Shown piece by piece: positions 1 through 10,147 of a stretch of DNA of 64,000 nt. Made by a program: the position numbers and the translations under genes. The DNA comes from Cheiracanthium punctorium. Lineage: Eukaryota > Arthropoda > Arachnida > Araneae > Cheiracanthiidae. The stretch's first letter is position 1. Every line of letters begins with the position of its first letter. The stretch spans positions 62,001 to 126,000 of the forward strand of contig JAWZYV010013290.1 in the NCBI GenBank assembly GCA_038373885.1, read 5' to 3'. The notes under the pieces are model-generated. The model saw nothing but the letters and a program-made list of their open reading frames with translations. It ran no database searches and had not been told where the DNA came from.

Positions 1-345
1 ATTGATTCATGAGGAAAATAAAAGTACTTATAAAAAATAAATAAATAAAAATAGCGGCACGGGCGCCTAGAAGGTGCGTGAAGCTCTTTGGGTATTTTAG
101 AACGGCGGTTAATATTCCTTAGTGAGTCTTGAGATCCGAATTTTTTTGATAAAGGATGGATACAAAGAATTATAAAGTGCACTGGGAGTCTGCAACTCTA
201 TTTGTCTTTAATTTGCACAAACGGCAAAATTTATTGTATTCTATCAATGAAGTAATTGTATTTTTTTTTTTTGTTTAATCTTTAGCTGAAATTTCGGGCT
301 CGGGCTCCGACTTAAATAATATTGCTCGGGCTCGGATTTATTTGC
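1..345 (-). mobile_element. hAT-type MITE fragment
   Basis: This stretch matches, in reverse orientation, the complete element at 23906-24217. Both share the GGGCTCGGGCT-type terminal blocks, the 'aatttcagctaaag' segment, the 'aaaatttattgtat' segment and the block containing 'gccgctatttt'. The end near 345 retains the CG-rich subterminal motif but no clean TAGAGATGAG terminus, and the other end runs off the window. It is therefore an incomplete, diverged copy. Confidence 0.6.
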
Positions 346-561
346 CAGGAGAGGACAGCTCGCGTCACTGAACGTGTCGCTTAGAGCTACCTATACGTCC
401 TTCCCGGAATTTTCCCGCCACAATTTGGAACCTCATCAGAAGATAGGGGGGGGGGGCTTCTGAATCTTAGCACCCCTCGGAAACTGCTAGCGACCGCCGA
501 GAGGACTTTCGGAACCACGGATTTAACGTGCACGTACACCGCATGTACACGGTGTTCTTGA

Positions 562-633
562 GTGGTACGCCGGTATCGAACCCACAACCTCCCGGTTACG
601 AGTCCAACGCCTTAACCACTGGGCTACCTCGGC
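562..633 (-). pseudogene. tRNA-like SINE promoter segment (Thr-CGT-like)
   Basis: On the minus strand the A box 'tagcccagtgg' and B box 'ggttcgatacc' are spaced as in a tRNA. The implied anticodon loop reads 'ctcgtaa', a CGT (threonine) anticodon. Pairing of the acceptor stem is poor and the sequence continues directly into a SINE body, so I treat it as the RNA polymerase III promoter of a SINE and not as a working tRNA gene. Confidence 0.65.
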
Positions 634-646
634 CCAATATTAGATA

Positions 647-826
647 CGAGCCAATTCCGAAATCAGTGCAATAACGGACCAACCTCTCGGTTCTGGCGGA
701 ATAAATTCCGGACCAGAGCCTCTGTTCCAGAAAGTAGGTTAATACCTCAGAGGTCCGTGAGACCTCTTATCAGATATTAAGCTAATAAGAACAGATACTA
801 CACTTGATCTTAGCCAAGAGGCCGAT
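647..826 (-). ncRNA. U2 spliceosomal snRNA-derived sequence
   Basis: The minus strand carries the highly conserved U2 5' domain: 'ggctaagatcaagtgtagta' followed by 'tctgttcttat' and 'cttaatatctgata', which covers the branch-point-pairing region and stem-loop IIa. A diverged Sm-region-like segment and a 3' stretch resembling stem-loop IV ('ggtccgttattgcactgatt' against the usual 'ggtattgcagtac') follow. The length, about 180 bases, is near that of real U2. The extreme 5' end differs: the usual 'cttctc' is missing before 'ggcc'. The distal half is too diverged for a confident functional gene, so I read it as a U2-derived repeat or pseudogene, not an expressed U2 locus. Confidence 0.75.
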
Positions 827-837
827 CCTCGGGCTCG

Positions 838-992
838 TGCACGGCCAGCTGTCGTCAAAAAAGGGTCTCTCGATCTGTGGCACGCGATGACCGTTTCGAT
901 CGTCCGCCATCTTGCTGGTCGTTAAGTCGAGCGGTTGCAACGGCTGCCCTTTTTTTCAGCATTGGGAAAGGGTTGCGCCTCAAAGGGTTCAA
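838..992. mobile_element. piggyBac-like foldback element, right half
   Basis: The sequence from the hairpin tip ('cagctgtcgtc') through 'gtccgccatcttgctgg' to 'cattgggaaagggttgcg' matches the right arm of the complete element at 7514-7811. The terminal TTAA has decayed to 'ggttcaa'. The left arm is missing, and the composite SINE abuts at this point. Confidence 0.7.
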
Positions 993-1175
993 AGTCCGTC
1001 AGTGATATTCGCTGTTCATCCCCATATCCTCAAACGCAACCCGTGCTGTTACAAACTGAAACCCTTTACATAAATGGTATGGTAGGGTGAAAGGCTATCC
1101 TACCAAATAAACCACATCTGGCTGACGTTAGTTTGTGAGGGAGTGATTGCAGCGTGCACACAAAATGCATTTAAT

Positions 1176-2126
1176 TTAAGGGGTCAGGTGTACCTTTAAG
1201 CAATGAAAATATCGACGAAAAAAGACTATGTCTTTATTTGTAATAACTCCAAAAGTAATGATTTGTAAAACTTTCAATTTTCACCAGTTATTTAGAAAGC
1301 TTTTATTAGCCTTTTACAGCTCTTGGAATAGTTCTACATACTAAATTAAATTTTTTATAATTAAAAGTATTAGAGCTCAGTTTTTGCCTCTTTATAGTCT
1401 TGCGTAGGGATGGACGCGAGACGACTTTCTGCGAGACGAGACAGAGATTTACAGCTTTTTTTGCGAGACGAGACAAGCATTTTTAACATTATGATATAGG
1501 GATTTTTGCGAGACGAGACAAGCTTTTCGGCTGTTTTGCGAGACGCGAGACTCCAATTTTTCGTCTCGCGTCCATCCCTAGTCTTGCGAGCAGCATTTCA
1601 TAAAATATATGCGCCCCATTATCTTAAAAAATGTTATAGACATAAAAAAAAAATAGCTTATTATTAAAATGACGAAAAACAATTTTGCTGGGACTCTTGT
1701 TTCCTTTAAAAAAAAGAATAATTGCAATTTTTATAACTAGCATTTGCATAATTATGCAAATAAATGCAAAAATTATAACGTTACATGCATCACAACAAAA
1801 TTCTTTTTCGTCATTATAATTTAAGGATATTTTTCTTTATGTATTGAATTTTTTAAGTTACTGTGATATATATATATATATATATTATGAAATGCTGCGC
1901 GCAAGACTATAAATAAGCAAAAAATGAGCTCGAATACTTTTAGTTATACAAAATTTAATTTAATAGGTAGAACTATTCCAAGAGTTGTAAAAGGTTCATG
2001 AAAGCTTTCTAAATAAGTGGTAAAAATTAAAAGTTTACAGAATTGTTACATGTAGAGCTATTGCAAATGAAGTTATGGTCAATTTTCGTGGAGATTTTCA
2101 ACGCTCAAAGGTACCTGACTCCTTAA
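1176..2126. mobile_element. TTAA-bounded foldback MITE (GGGGTCAGG family), copy 1
   Basis: The ends read TTAA-GGGGTCAGG and CCTGACTCC-TTAA, and the arms are inverted copies of each other over roughly 350 bases each (for example 'gaaagcttttat', 'cagctcttggaatagttcta', 'gcatttcataaaatatat'). A second copy lies at 3856-4610. TTAA at both borders suits a piggyBac-type target duplication, though a TA duplication with AGGGGTC termini cannot be excluded. No coding capacity is seen. The left arm is interrupted by the hAT element at 1405-1580. Confidence 0.75.
1405..1580. mobile_element. hAT-type MITE nested in a foldback element
   Basis: The termini are TAGGGATGGACGCGAGACG and its inverted counterpart, flanked by the exact 8-bp duplication GTCTTGCG at 1397-1404 and 1581-1588. 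The interior is a string of 'tgcgagacgagac' repeats. An 8-bp duplication with TAGGG..CCCTA ends is the hAT signature. Removing it restores the arm of the host element, so it is the younger insertion. A fragment of the same family is at 44110-44159. Confidence 0.88.
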
Positions 2127-2783
2127 TGAAACATAGTGATTTTGATCTCCAGTTGCACTTTATAGATAGCAAGTGAGGATAATAGATGATCTTGTGAAAG
2201 AGAATTTTGCAAGTAATTTTTTATGTGTTTAAACATTGAAAACAAACTTTCACTTTGGTTATGGGAAAATGCGAAATATTTAGCCCCCCCCCCTTTTTTT
2301 TTTTAATGACTATGTCATTTTATCTCTCACCCCCTTTATCGGAAACTGTCCCAAAATGCCTCTCAAAAATGCGACCAAAAAAAAAAAAAGTGACATAAAA
2401 GTATATGACATAATTTTACATATATTTAAGAACTATTAGTTCACAACAGCTTTAATCTATTGTAACAATATTTCGTAAGCTGTAGAATATGCGTCACATG
2501 TATTTTTCTATAAATAGGTTTCAATCCTAAAAATTTCAGCATAAGTTTACCAGGCGAAATACCGGAAAGATGAGCGATAAAATGTGACAGTCGATTAATA
2601 TCGTTTTAATATGGCAATAATGAAACCAAAAAACTGAACTTCAGGGGGTCTCCACCTGACGAGGCTCGAACAGCCGAATTTTTTTTTTTTTTTACTAATT
2701 TATTATTACGTTTTATAATTGTAAACATTTGCAAAAGCGCGGGCCTTGGGCGTGCGCTTATAAAAGGCTTACGCATGGGCGAC

Positions 2784-3210
2784 CATAGGCGCACCCACGG
2801 AAGGGGCTTTGGGGGCTGAAGCCCCCCCTAAAGGTGGGAAATTAGAAGTGAAAAGTATTGAGAATTGAAAATTGTCAACAATGAGTTAAATGTTTTCTTT
2901 TTTTAAATTGTCTTAAATTATTTCTAAAATACTTTTTACCAAAAAAAGATGTTAGTTTTTAAATAAAAACTTAAGTTAGAGCTTGAAACAGGGTTAAACT
3001 TGGTTACAACATCACTGATAAGATCATATAATTATTTGATCCTAAAATGAGTTACATTGCTCTTGGGGTTATGTTCTACGGGCAAGTCGACTGGCAGAGA
3101 ATATTTTGACGTTATAAGAAAGTTATAACTATAATTGAGGTCACTATAAACGAGTTCAGCAGTATTTGTAGCCCAGGCCCCCCTTAACTAAAATCCTGGG
3201 TGCGCCACTG
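2784..3210. mobile_element. hAT-type MITE, GGCGCACC family
   Basis: The termini are CATAGGCGCACC and GGTGCGCCACTG, flanked by the exact 8-bp duplication TGGGCGAC at 2776-2783 and 3211-3218. It is close to the element at 24660-25088 and shares ends with 60715-61679. No open frame of note was seen. Confidence 0.88.
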
Positions 3211-3218
3211 TGGGCGAC

Positions 3219-3855
3219 AGTGGAAAATTTTCCAGGGGGAGGGGGACAAAGATTATTTCAACATATGGTTGCTATGTTGACTAGAATTAAAAAAAAAAAA
3301 ACAGAGAAAAAACGGTCTACAAAATTCCAGGGGAGGCAATTGCCCCTCTTGCCCCAAGCTGAAGACGCCTATGGCCTAACAAGAGAATCCGCCACTGCCC
3401 AAGAAGGAAGTTTCATGAAGAAAGACGATCAGACCACTTCAGACTCTTTGAAGGTCAGACGCTACAGAAGTCGGAAATGGGGGGAGAAAGTACCCCACCC
3501 CCTCCCCCCGAAAAAAAAATCTCCCCGACCACCGGAGAAGTATAAGTTTTTTTATTATAGAAAAGTTCATTTTTCACGAAAATAATTGAAATTTCAAATG
3601 CGGGTGACTTCTAAGATAAGCTGGCTTCGCATTTCCGCCAAGTAGAAATGAAATGATTTCATGTATATTTAAAAAAAATTCCTCAGTCGGTCAACGTTTT
3701 CTATTCCAGGAAAAGGCGAGGTAACGTTGGAAGTCGAACCCGACGAGCAACTTTTTTGTTGTTGGCCGTGCTTTGTCTGAAATGAAAGCCGGTCGCTCAT
3801 GAAGGGACCACCACGATGAAAGATTTTTATTTATTTATTATTTATTATTATTATT
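3219..3855. other. No recognisable gene
   Basis: A 121-codon open frame on the + strand (3220-3585) is rich in Lys, Pro and homopolymer-derived residues, begins inside repeat flank sequence and has no recognisable motif. I regard it as accidental. Confidence 0.5.
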
Positions 3856-4610
3856 TTAAGGGGTCAGGTACCTTTGGGCGTTGAAAATCTTCACGAAAAT
3901 TGACCATAACTGCATTTGCAATAGCTCTACAAGTAACAATACAGTAAACTTGCGTTTTTTACCAGTTATTTAGAAAGCTTTTATGAACCTTTTACAGCTC
4001 TTGGAATAGTTCTACATATTAAATTAAATTTTGTATAATTAAAAGTATTCGAGCTCATTTTTTGCTTATTTACAGTCTTGCGCGCAGCATTTCATAAAAT
4101 ATATTTAGCACAAAAACTTAAAAATTTCAATACATGAAGAAAAATATCCTTAAATTAAAATGACAAAAAAGAATTTTGTTGGGATGCATTTAACGTTATA
4201 ATTTTTGCATTTATTTGCATAATTATGCAAATGATAGTTATAAAAATTGCAATTATTCTTTTTTTTAGAGGAAAGAAGAATCCCAGCAAAATTATTTTTC
4301 GTCATTTTAATAATAAGCTATTTTTCTATGTCTAAAACATTTTTTAAGTTACTGAGATACATATATTTTATGAAATGCTGCGCACAAGACTGTAAATAAG
4401 AGAAAAATAAGCTCGAATATTTTTGGTTATACAAAATTAATTTTTAATATGTAGAACTATTCCAAGAGCTTTAAAAGGTTCATAAAAGCTTTCAAAATAA
4501 CTGGTAAAAATTGCAAGTTTACAGAATTGTTACTTGTAGAGCTATGGCAAGTGCAGTTATGGTCAATTTTCGTGGAGATTTTCAAAACTCAAAGGTACCT
4601 GACCCCTTAA
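3856..4610. mobile_element. TTAA-bounded foldback MITE (GGGGTCAGG family), copy 2
   Basis: The ends are TTAA-GGGGTCAGGTACC and GGTACCTGACCCC-TTAA. The two arms are long inverted repeats of about 350 bases around a short centre, so the whole 755-bp element can fold on itself. It matches the copy at 1176-2126 and lacks the nested hAT insertion. Confidence 0.8.
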
Positions 4611-4820
4611 CGAAATTCTGTATTTGTCGGAAACTTCTAAAGAAAGTTATCTTGAATTCAATTCCGGCTTAAGTCTTTTATCTCGGGTATTTTGTGTGCT
4701 TTTCCATGCACGCACAAAGATCCCCCCCCCCCCCCCCGCAGAGAAACGGAGCGACAGACGGTCGCCTGATCAAATGAAATGTAAAAAAAGCTGGCGGCTA
4801 ATAATATAAAGGGTTTCCCA

Positions 4821-5028
4821 TTAACCCTTTGAGAAGAAACCCTTTCCCAATGCTGATAAAAGGGCAGCCGTTGCCATCGCTCGACTTAACTACCAGCAAG
4901 ATGGCTGTGCCGGCACAGCCAGCTGCCGTCAAAAAAGGGTCTCTAAATCTGTGGCACGCGATGAACGTTCCGAACGTCCGCCCTCTTGCCGGTAGTTAAG
5001 TCGAGCGATGGCAACGGCTGCCCTTTTT
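4821..5028. mobile_element. piggyBac-like foldback element, truncated right end
   Basis: The left end is TTAA-CCCTTTGAG, followed by the arm seen in 7514-7811 ('gccgttgccatcgctcgac', 'taccagcaagatgg'). A short hairpin centre 'gctgtgccggcacagc' and the inverse arm ending 'ggcaacggctgcccttttt' follow. The right terminal block is missing; the sequence passes into the unrelated repeat starting near 5029. Confidence 0.75.
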
Positions 5029-5270
5029 ACTTCCTTGTACGTAGAATAAGGAAGTAATGTGATCCCAAAAAATTTTAGGGCCCAAATTTCGACAAAAAAA
5101 CCGATTTTGACTACCTCTAAATTTAATTTTAAGAATTTTTTCGATGCATCTCATCGTAGGCTAGCATGCACGATCCTATTAACGCGTCTGCAACTCATTT
5201 TAACCAGCGGCGAGTCTATTGTGGTCAGTTTTTCCATGCCGTCTGTACGTACGTACGTACGTATGTATGT
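5029..5270 (+). repeat. Dispersed repeat shared with 57900-58210
   Basis: The segment from 'gtgatcccaaaaaatttta' through 'ttccatgccgtctgtacgta' recurs at about 57920-58160 with moderate divergence, including the same ACGT-rich microsatellite (here 5246-5270). The class is unknown; no termini were identified. Confidence 0.6.
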
Positions 5271-5788
5271 AACTCGCATATCTCAAAAACTATTGGTCGT
5301 AGAATGTTGAGATTTGATATTTAGGATTGTTCTATGATCTAGTTGTGCACCTCCCCTTTTGGGCGCAATCGAATGGATAATTCATGTACAGGACCGCGCA
5401 AAAATTCGAAATACATTACGCTCTATGGGCTGAAATTCATTAAACTCGCCTAACTCAAAAACTATTAGGTGTAGAATGTCGAAACTTCATATTTTGGATA
5501 GTTGTAACATCTAGTTGTGCACCTCCTCTTTTGGTTCCATTCGACTGGATAGTTTATCTACAGGACCGCCCAAAACATTCGAAATACATTACGCTCAATG
5601 GGCCGAAATTCATTAAACTCGCATATCTCAAAAACTATGAGGCGTAGAATGTTGAAACTTTATATTTAGGATTGCTGTAACATCTAGTTGTGCACCTCCC
5701 CTTTCGGTTCCATTCGACTGGATAGTTTATCAACAGAACCGCCCAAAAGATTCGAAATACATCACGCTCTATGGGCCGAAATTCATCA
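5271..5788 (+). repeat. Tandem repeat, three units of about 172 bp
   Basis: Units begin near 5271, 5443 and 5615. Each contains 'actcgcatatctcaaaaact' or a close variant, then 'agttgtgcacctcc' and 'cattacgctc'. Single copies of the same motif family ('cattgcgctctatgg') are scattered at 37.4-38.0 and 52.6 kb. No coding function is apparent. Confidence 0.75.
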
Positions 5789-6119
5789 AAGCGTTTTTTA
5801 GAGGTAAACGGCTAATCAGGGTCTGCCTCAAACGGTTAAAACTGAGTGGAGTTTTAACAAGTTGTCTTATAGTATTGAAAGCAATGAACAATTAAAAAAT
5901 TTACAACAATACAAGTATAAACAAGCTGTAGTATTGATCCATTGTTACTTAGGGCATTGATACAACAAAGCAAGCTTCTCATTGTTTTACAACATTCATT
6001 TTGATATTTCTGAAAAGATAGCGTCAAAATACTGAATCCTATCGACTTATTTCCTTCGAATTAAGTTAATTTTTGATTGATTTACTTGTTGATTGATTTG
6101 AATCCGTTGCTGTTTTACA
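5789..6119 (+). other. Region upstream of the first coding exon
   Basis: This AT-rich sequence has no recognised repeat. It should contain the promoter and 5' UTR of the four-exon gene if the exon at 6120 is its first exon. I see no clear TATA box or initiator at a set distance from the start codon. Confidence 0.3.
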
Positions 6120-6151
6120 ATGGGACTGTGGAAAAAGTTTCTCGGAGCTGT
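6120..6151 (+). CDS. Unrecognised helical protein, exon 1 (start codon)
   Basis: First of four exons of a predicted 162-residue protein. It encodes residues 1-10 and two bases of codon 11 (MGLWKKFLGA). The ATG has A at -3 and G at +4, a good initiation context, and the exon ends at a perfect GTAAGT donor (6152). The phase, two bases left over, fits exon 2 exactly. The short N-terminus is amphipathic and basic, with Gly at position 2, so it could bind membranes or be acylated; that is inference. No signal peptide is present in this model. I do not recognise the family. Because this exon is only 32 bases long, its assignment rests on the start context, donor and phase match, and another upstream exon could replace it. 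Confidence 0.5.
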
Positions 6152-6250
6152 GTAAGTTATTTCCGAGTTTAAATTACTCACTGATTTCCTTCCTCACACT
6201 ACTAGACTTTCAAGCATAGGATTTAAGTTTATGATAAATTGCTTCCTAGC

Positions 6251-6536
6251 TGAGTTGGGCAAAAACTAACATTCAACTAGCAACTAGAGCTAATTTAGTT
6301 AGTTGACAGGTAAATGATAGCTAAACTAATAATTTGTACTTGTACAATTCAACTAACTCTGCTCAACCTAAATTAGTTTTAGTTGAATAGAGAACGAAAA
6401 CTAATTCAGTTGAACCAAGTTAGTTGGAACTTCAGTTAACAACTACTTCAGTTGAACATTTAGTTGCGTTCATTTAAAATTAAGTTTTTAGTTGAATGTG
6501 TAGTTCAATTCATATTTTAGTTAATGTCAAACTCTA
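6251..6536. mobile_element. Possible decayed hAT-type element
   Basis: The ends TGAGTTGGGCAAAAACTAA and the inverse of 'ttagttaatgtcaaactcta' resemble each other. They are flanked by 'cttcctagc' and 'cttccttagc', an imperfect target duplication. The interior is a degenerate series of 'ttagttgaa' motifs. Termini and duplication both contain mismatches, so the call is weak. Confidence 0.35.
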
Positions 6537-7205
6537 CTTCCTTAGCATAAAACCCTCAGCACAATTTAGGGAAGAAATTCGATGTCATTCCTTTTTGGTG
6601 TTGTTCTTCCTTAGAGACAAATTCATGTCACCATTTGTTCTAATATACTAAATTTCTATATTTTTAGACACGAAGAATAAGTTTGTGTTTTATATTTAGA
6701 TTCACAAGGCTTTTAATTGATGTTTACTTGATGACGTTGGCTGTGCTCAAAGTCTCCTTTTTTTATTTTAATGTAAATAAAATTATGTTAACGAAAAATA
6801 CCTAAAGCAATAATACTAAGAACACATAAAAGAAAACGAAATTCCAAGTCGAAAACAGAATGAAACAGTGGCTATCATGTCAATTATCACGAGAAGAAAA
6901 ATGCAATAAAGGAATTATATCGAAGCTCTACAATGTTTAGAAAATGGAACAGCTTTTAGTATTTGCCAATCCTTGACGACTCCTGAAATTTTCAACCATT
7001 TTCCATTACTGGAAAAATAAAAATACATTCATAAGTCCAATTTCTTTCCTTCCAGTTGCAAGAGGGGGATTATTTAAGGGCAGCATAAATTGAAATGCTG
7101 GAAAGGAATAAGAAATACACTAAAGGTCCATAAAAATATTTCTAAATTGCGTTAAACTGCATTTCCAAAAAGAAAGAAAAGACTGTTTCCAAAATTCATT
7201 CCATT

Positions 7206-7330
7206 CAGAACAGCTGGGTCCAAAAGAAAATTTCTGTTCTGAGGCACGCGATTGGAGATTCGATCGACCGCCATGTTATTGGTAGTTAAATTAAGATATA
7301 ACAAAGACTGCATTTTTTTCCGCGTTGAGC
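7206..7330. mobile_element. Decayed arm of piggyBac-like foldback element
   Basis: The segment containing 'gaggcacgcgattgg', 'gatcgaccgccatg' and 'ttggtagttaaatt' corresponds base by base, with substitutions, to the right arm of the element at 7514-7811. No TTAA terminus is retained. Confidence 0.55.
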
Positions 7331-7513
7331 AGTATACCCATTTGTTATTCTAATATCAAAAATGCTTGCTTTTCAAAACGTTAAAGGAACAACTAGAAGT
7401 ACTGTGTGGATCGATGGGAGAAAGTACTTCAGTCAACGAATCGAAGAACACCATAATTGGCCAACACTTGTCAACATCATTTACAAAGACTGTAACCTTA
7501 AACTGAAGCTTAT

Positions 7514-7811
7514 TTAACCCTTTGAGGCGCAACCCTTTCCCAATGCTGAAAAAAGGGCAGCCGTTGCCATCGCTCGACTTAACTACCAGCAAGATGGCGG
7601 ACGATCGAAACGTTCATCGCGTGCCACAGATCTAGAGACCCCTTTTTGACGACAGCCGGCTGTGCTCGCGCACAGCCGGCCATGCACAGCAAAATGTAAA
7701 CGTTCAGATGAACGTTTCGATCGTCCGCCATCTTGCTGGTAGTTAAGTCGAGCGATGGCAACGGCTGCCCTTTTTTCAGCATTGGGAAAGGGTTGCGCCT
7801 CAAAGGGTTAA
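7514..7811. mobile_element. Complete piggyBac-like foldback MITE
   Basis: It is bounded by TTAA at 7514-7517 and 7808-7811 with termini CCCTTTGAGGCGCAACCC in inverse orientation. The arms are about 125 bases each and nearly identical, joined by a short centre that contains its own hairpin ('gccggctgtgc' / 'gcacagccggc'). TTAA duplication and CCCTTTG ends are typical of piggyBac-type elements. It has no transposase and would depend on an autonomous relative not seen here. Each arm carries 'ccgccatcttg', the consensus of the YY1 site; whether it works is unknown. Confidence 0.85.
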
Positions 7812-9095
7812 ACAGACAGACCCCGAATCACAAACACTTTGCAGCTTTGTTGGAAAGTCTTGAAAATGTAAACATGTCATTTGGTGCGAATACTTGTTCT
7901 TATGGCGTACTCAAAGCAAAATAACCAGATAAACTATTTATTTTAAAGGGCTCCAAACATTTTTGGGCGCTGAAATATTTAGTTTTATAAATGGCCTCTG
8001 CACCAACGTAAGGTTGAGTTATAAAAATGTATTATGTGATCAGAAGCAGTTTTTTTTTTAATGGGAAGGGGGGAGGGGGAAAGAACCTGGCAAGACCCAC
8101 AACTAAATACAGTAAGCTACTGTTACAAAGAACCTCACGGGGCAGTAAAAGTTTTCGTTATAAGGGACATTTTTTTTTGTAACGAAATTTTGCTATTTCG
8201 AATAAAAAAGAAGAAAATAGTAATAGTGAAAAGAAGAAAAAGCAGTTTGCTTTTATAAGTTCTGTCACTTGTTAAAAATACGAACATTAGCTCACATACA
8301 TCTTGCACGTGTAACAGCTTTACGTCGAGAGGCTGGTTTTAAGTATTGCACTTAATAATATAAGGGGAATCAAATGAATACGGTGCTGATGGGGAAAAAA
8401 GCCAATAAACTATTAATTAGTATTTTAAAAGCAATCTATGCAACTGTTAATACATTTATCCCACTGTAAGACAAGATGGTCAGTGCCTTGATGGAAAAAT
8501 GTTTGCGGTTGCCTTTGGAACCATAACTGTGCCCAAGCGTGCAACTCTTGTCTAAAGCAAATAGACAAATGCCTTTCATGAGATATTTAAAAATATGGAA
8601 ATCGGGGTGAGATTTTGACCTAACGGAATGCAATCCCACACTGTTTTTCTTTTCGCGGGATTTCGGGATTGAGACTTATTGATCCCACGGGATCCCACAA
8701 TTCCATGCGATTGGCATTACATTCAGCTGAGGATTCATTTCAACAGAGAAAAATAGGAAAAAGTAAGATTTTACGCTCTATGAAGTGTAATGGAAGAATT
8801 AATGTGTTTTGATAATCAATACAATAACTTACGGAAGTATGAAAATCATACTTAAAATATTCAAAATAATATATTTAATTCTTAGTTGCAAAAAGGAATG
8901 TGAAAAAGGCTGTGTAAAGAGTCACTCGTCTTCATCTAATTTTAGTGAAATAGTTAAAGGCGCGAATTAAAAAAAAATTTTAAAAGGAAAACTTTTTATA
9001 ATTGATTCGTGATTGCTCGCTGAGAGATAAATTAGAATTAAATATTTCTGTTTATTTGTGTGGAGATTTGAAGATTTTGGGAAGTTCGAAAAATT
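7812..9095. other. No gene recognised
   Basis: Intron 1 sequence of the four-exon gene model. Short open frames here are low-complexity. Blocks of 'gggatcc' and 'cgggatt' near 8660-8700 and 9755-9835 may be the ends of a badly decayed element spanning this area, but I could not define termini. Confidence 0.4.
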
Positions 9096-9153
9096 TAGAT
9101 TACAATATTCCATCGAGACTCCCATCGGAGTCTGGATGGAATATTCTAATCTA
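9096..9153. repeat. Hairpin, 27-bp stem and 4-nt loop
   Basis: Arm 9096-9122 and arm 9127-9153 pair at 25 of 27 positions around the loop 'catc'. The loop is short for a microRNA precursor, and a remnant of a palindromic element is equally likely. Confidence 0.75.
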
Positions 9154-9241
9154 TCGCATCGGAATTAGAAAAATTAAAACTTAAAAATTAAAACTAAAAA
9201 AAACATAAAATTTTATTGATTCGTGTATTTTGAGATAAGAT

Positions 9242-9662
9242 CAGTGGCGCACACAAGGGGGGGGGGTGTCAAGGGGGTCCGGACCCCCCCCCCCCATCGG
9301 CTTTGATATTTTTTTTTTCCGATTGATTATTATCCTATATCAATAGTAAATAAAACAATTCCAAAAAAAGGTAGCAATAGTTTCAGTTCTAATAAATGAA
9401 AAAAGAATTTTTTTTCTCGTTTTCCTCAACTTTCAAAAACGAACGGAAAGCGAACATAAAAACACCATCTTGTTTTCAAAACTATTACTTTCCTTCCCAT
9501 TGTACTGTGTAGTGTATTCTTAGGGAACTGGATGGGACGAGTTTGGATGAATTCCATCTAATGAAAACGAGCTCTTTCATCACTGATTTTTGACAATCTG
9601 GAACATCCCTAAAAGTTGGACCCCCCCCCCCCCCCCAGCCAAAAATCCTGTGTGCGCGCCTG
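9242..9662. mobile_element. hAT-type MITE with G/C runs inside the ends
   Basis: The termini are CAGTGGCGCACACA and TGTGTGCGCGCCTG, flanked by the exact 8-bp duplication GATAAGAT at 9234-9241 and 9663-9670. A run of ten G lies just inside the left end and a C run of 16 or more inside the right end. No transposase is seen. Confidence 0.88.
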
Positions 9663-10147
9663 GATAAGATACATACATATGCAACAATTTTTGGTCAATT
9701 GATGATCGGGAAGGGGGCGTAAAATTGTAATAAAAATAATTTATTTCTCAGTTTCAATCCCGCGGGATTTACGGTCCTAATCCCGCCGGACTAGTCAAGT
9801 AAACATACGTGCCGGATCCCGCAGGATCCCTTTGGATTCCCAATTTTGATTGTATAAGGGCTTCTCTGTAAAATGTAGGTAAGAATCCTAGCACGATAAA
9901 ATATTTATTTTAAGGGGATCGAAAAGCTTTTCGAAGCGGATATATGGAATCTTCTCCGCTCATGACGTCACAATCCGAGAAAACATCTCTATGTGCTAAA
10001 ACGAAGATGTTAAATTCGTTCCGATGTCGGAATCACTATCGGATATACCAGAGGGTTTTTTTTTTTTCCCCCGACACGTTAGCTGCAAGCAAAAGCTTGT
10101 ATTCCGATACCGAAAAGTAGAAGATGGATGGGATTTTATTGTTTGTA

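Larger units (their letters stand above)
360..826 (-). repeat. Composite SINE: U2-like head, tRNA-like segment, SINE body
   Basis: Read on the minus strand, a U2 snRNA-like segment (826-647) is followed after about 13 bases by a tRNA-like segment with A and B boxes (633-562). A body of about 200 bases follows and includes the block 'gtgcacgttaaatccgtggt', which is related to the SINE bodies at 12.2, 34.8 and 57.8 kb. The body carries an 11-base C run (G run on the + strand) and no clear poly-A tail; the exact 3' end near 360 is a guess. The U2 end abuts the hairpin tip of a half piggyBac-like element (838-992), so the SINE may have inserted there. SINEs with snRNA heads are known in a few animals. 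Fusion by SINE design and chance adjacency of two elements both remain possible. Confidence 0.6.

Noticed and set aside
562..633. Functional tRNA-Thr gene
   Set aside because: Acceptor pairing is poor and the sequence is embedded in a SINE.
3220..3585. 121-codon + strand frame
   Set aside because: Lys- and Pro-rich translation of homopolymer runs; it starts within the duplication flank of a hAT element.
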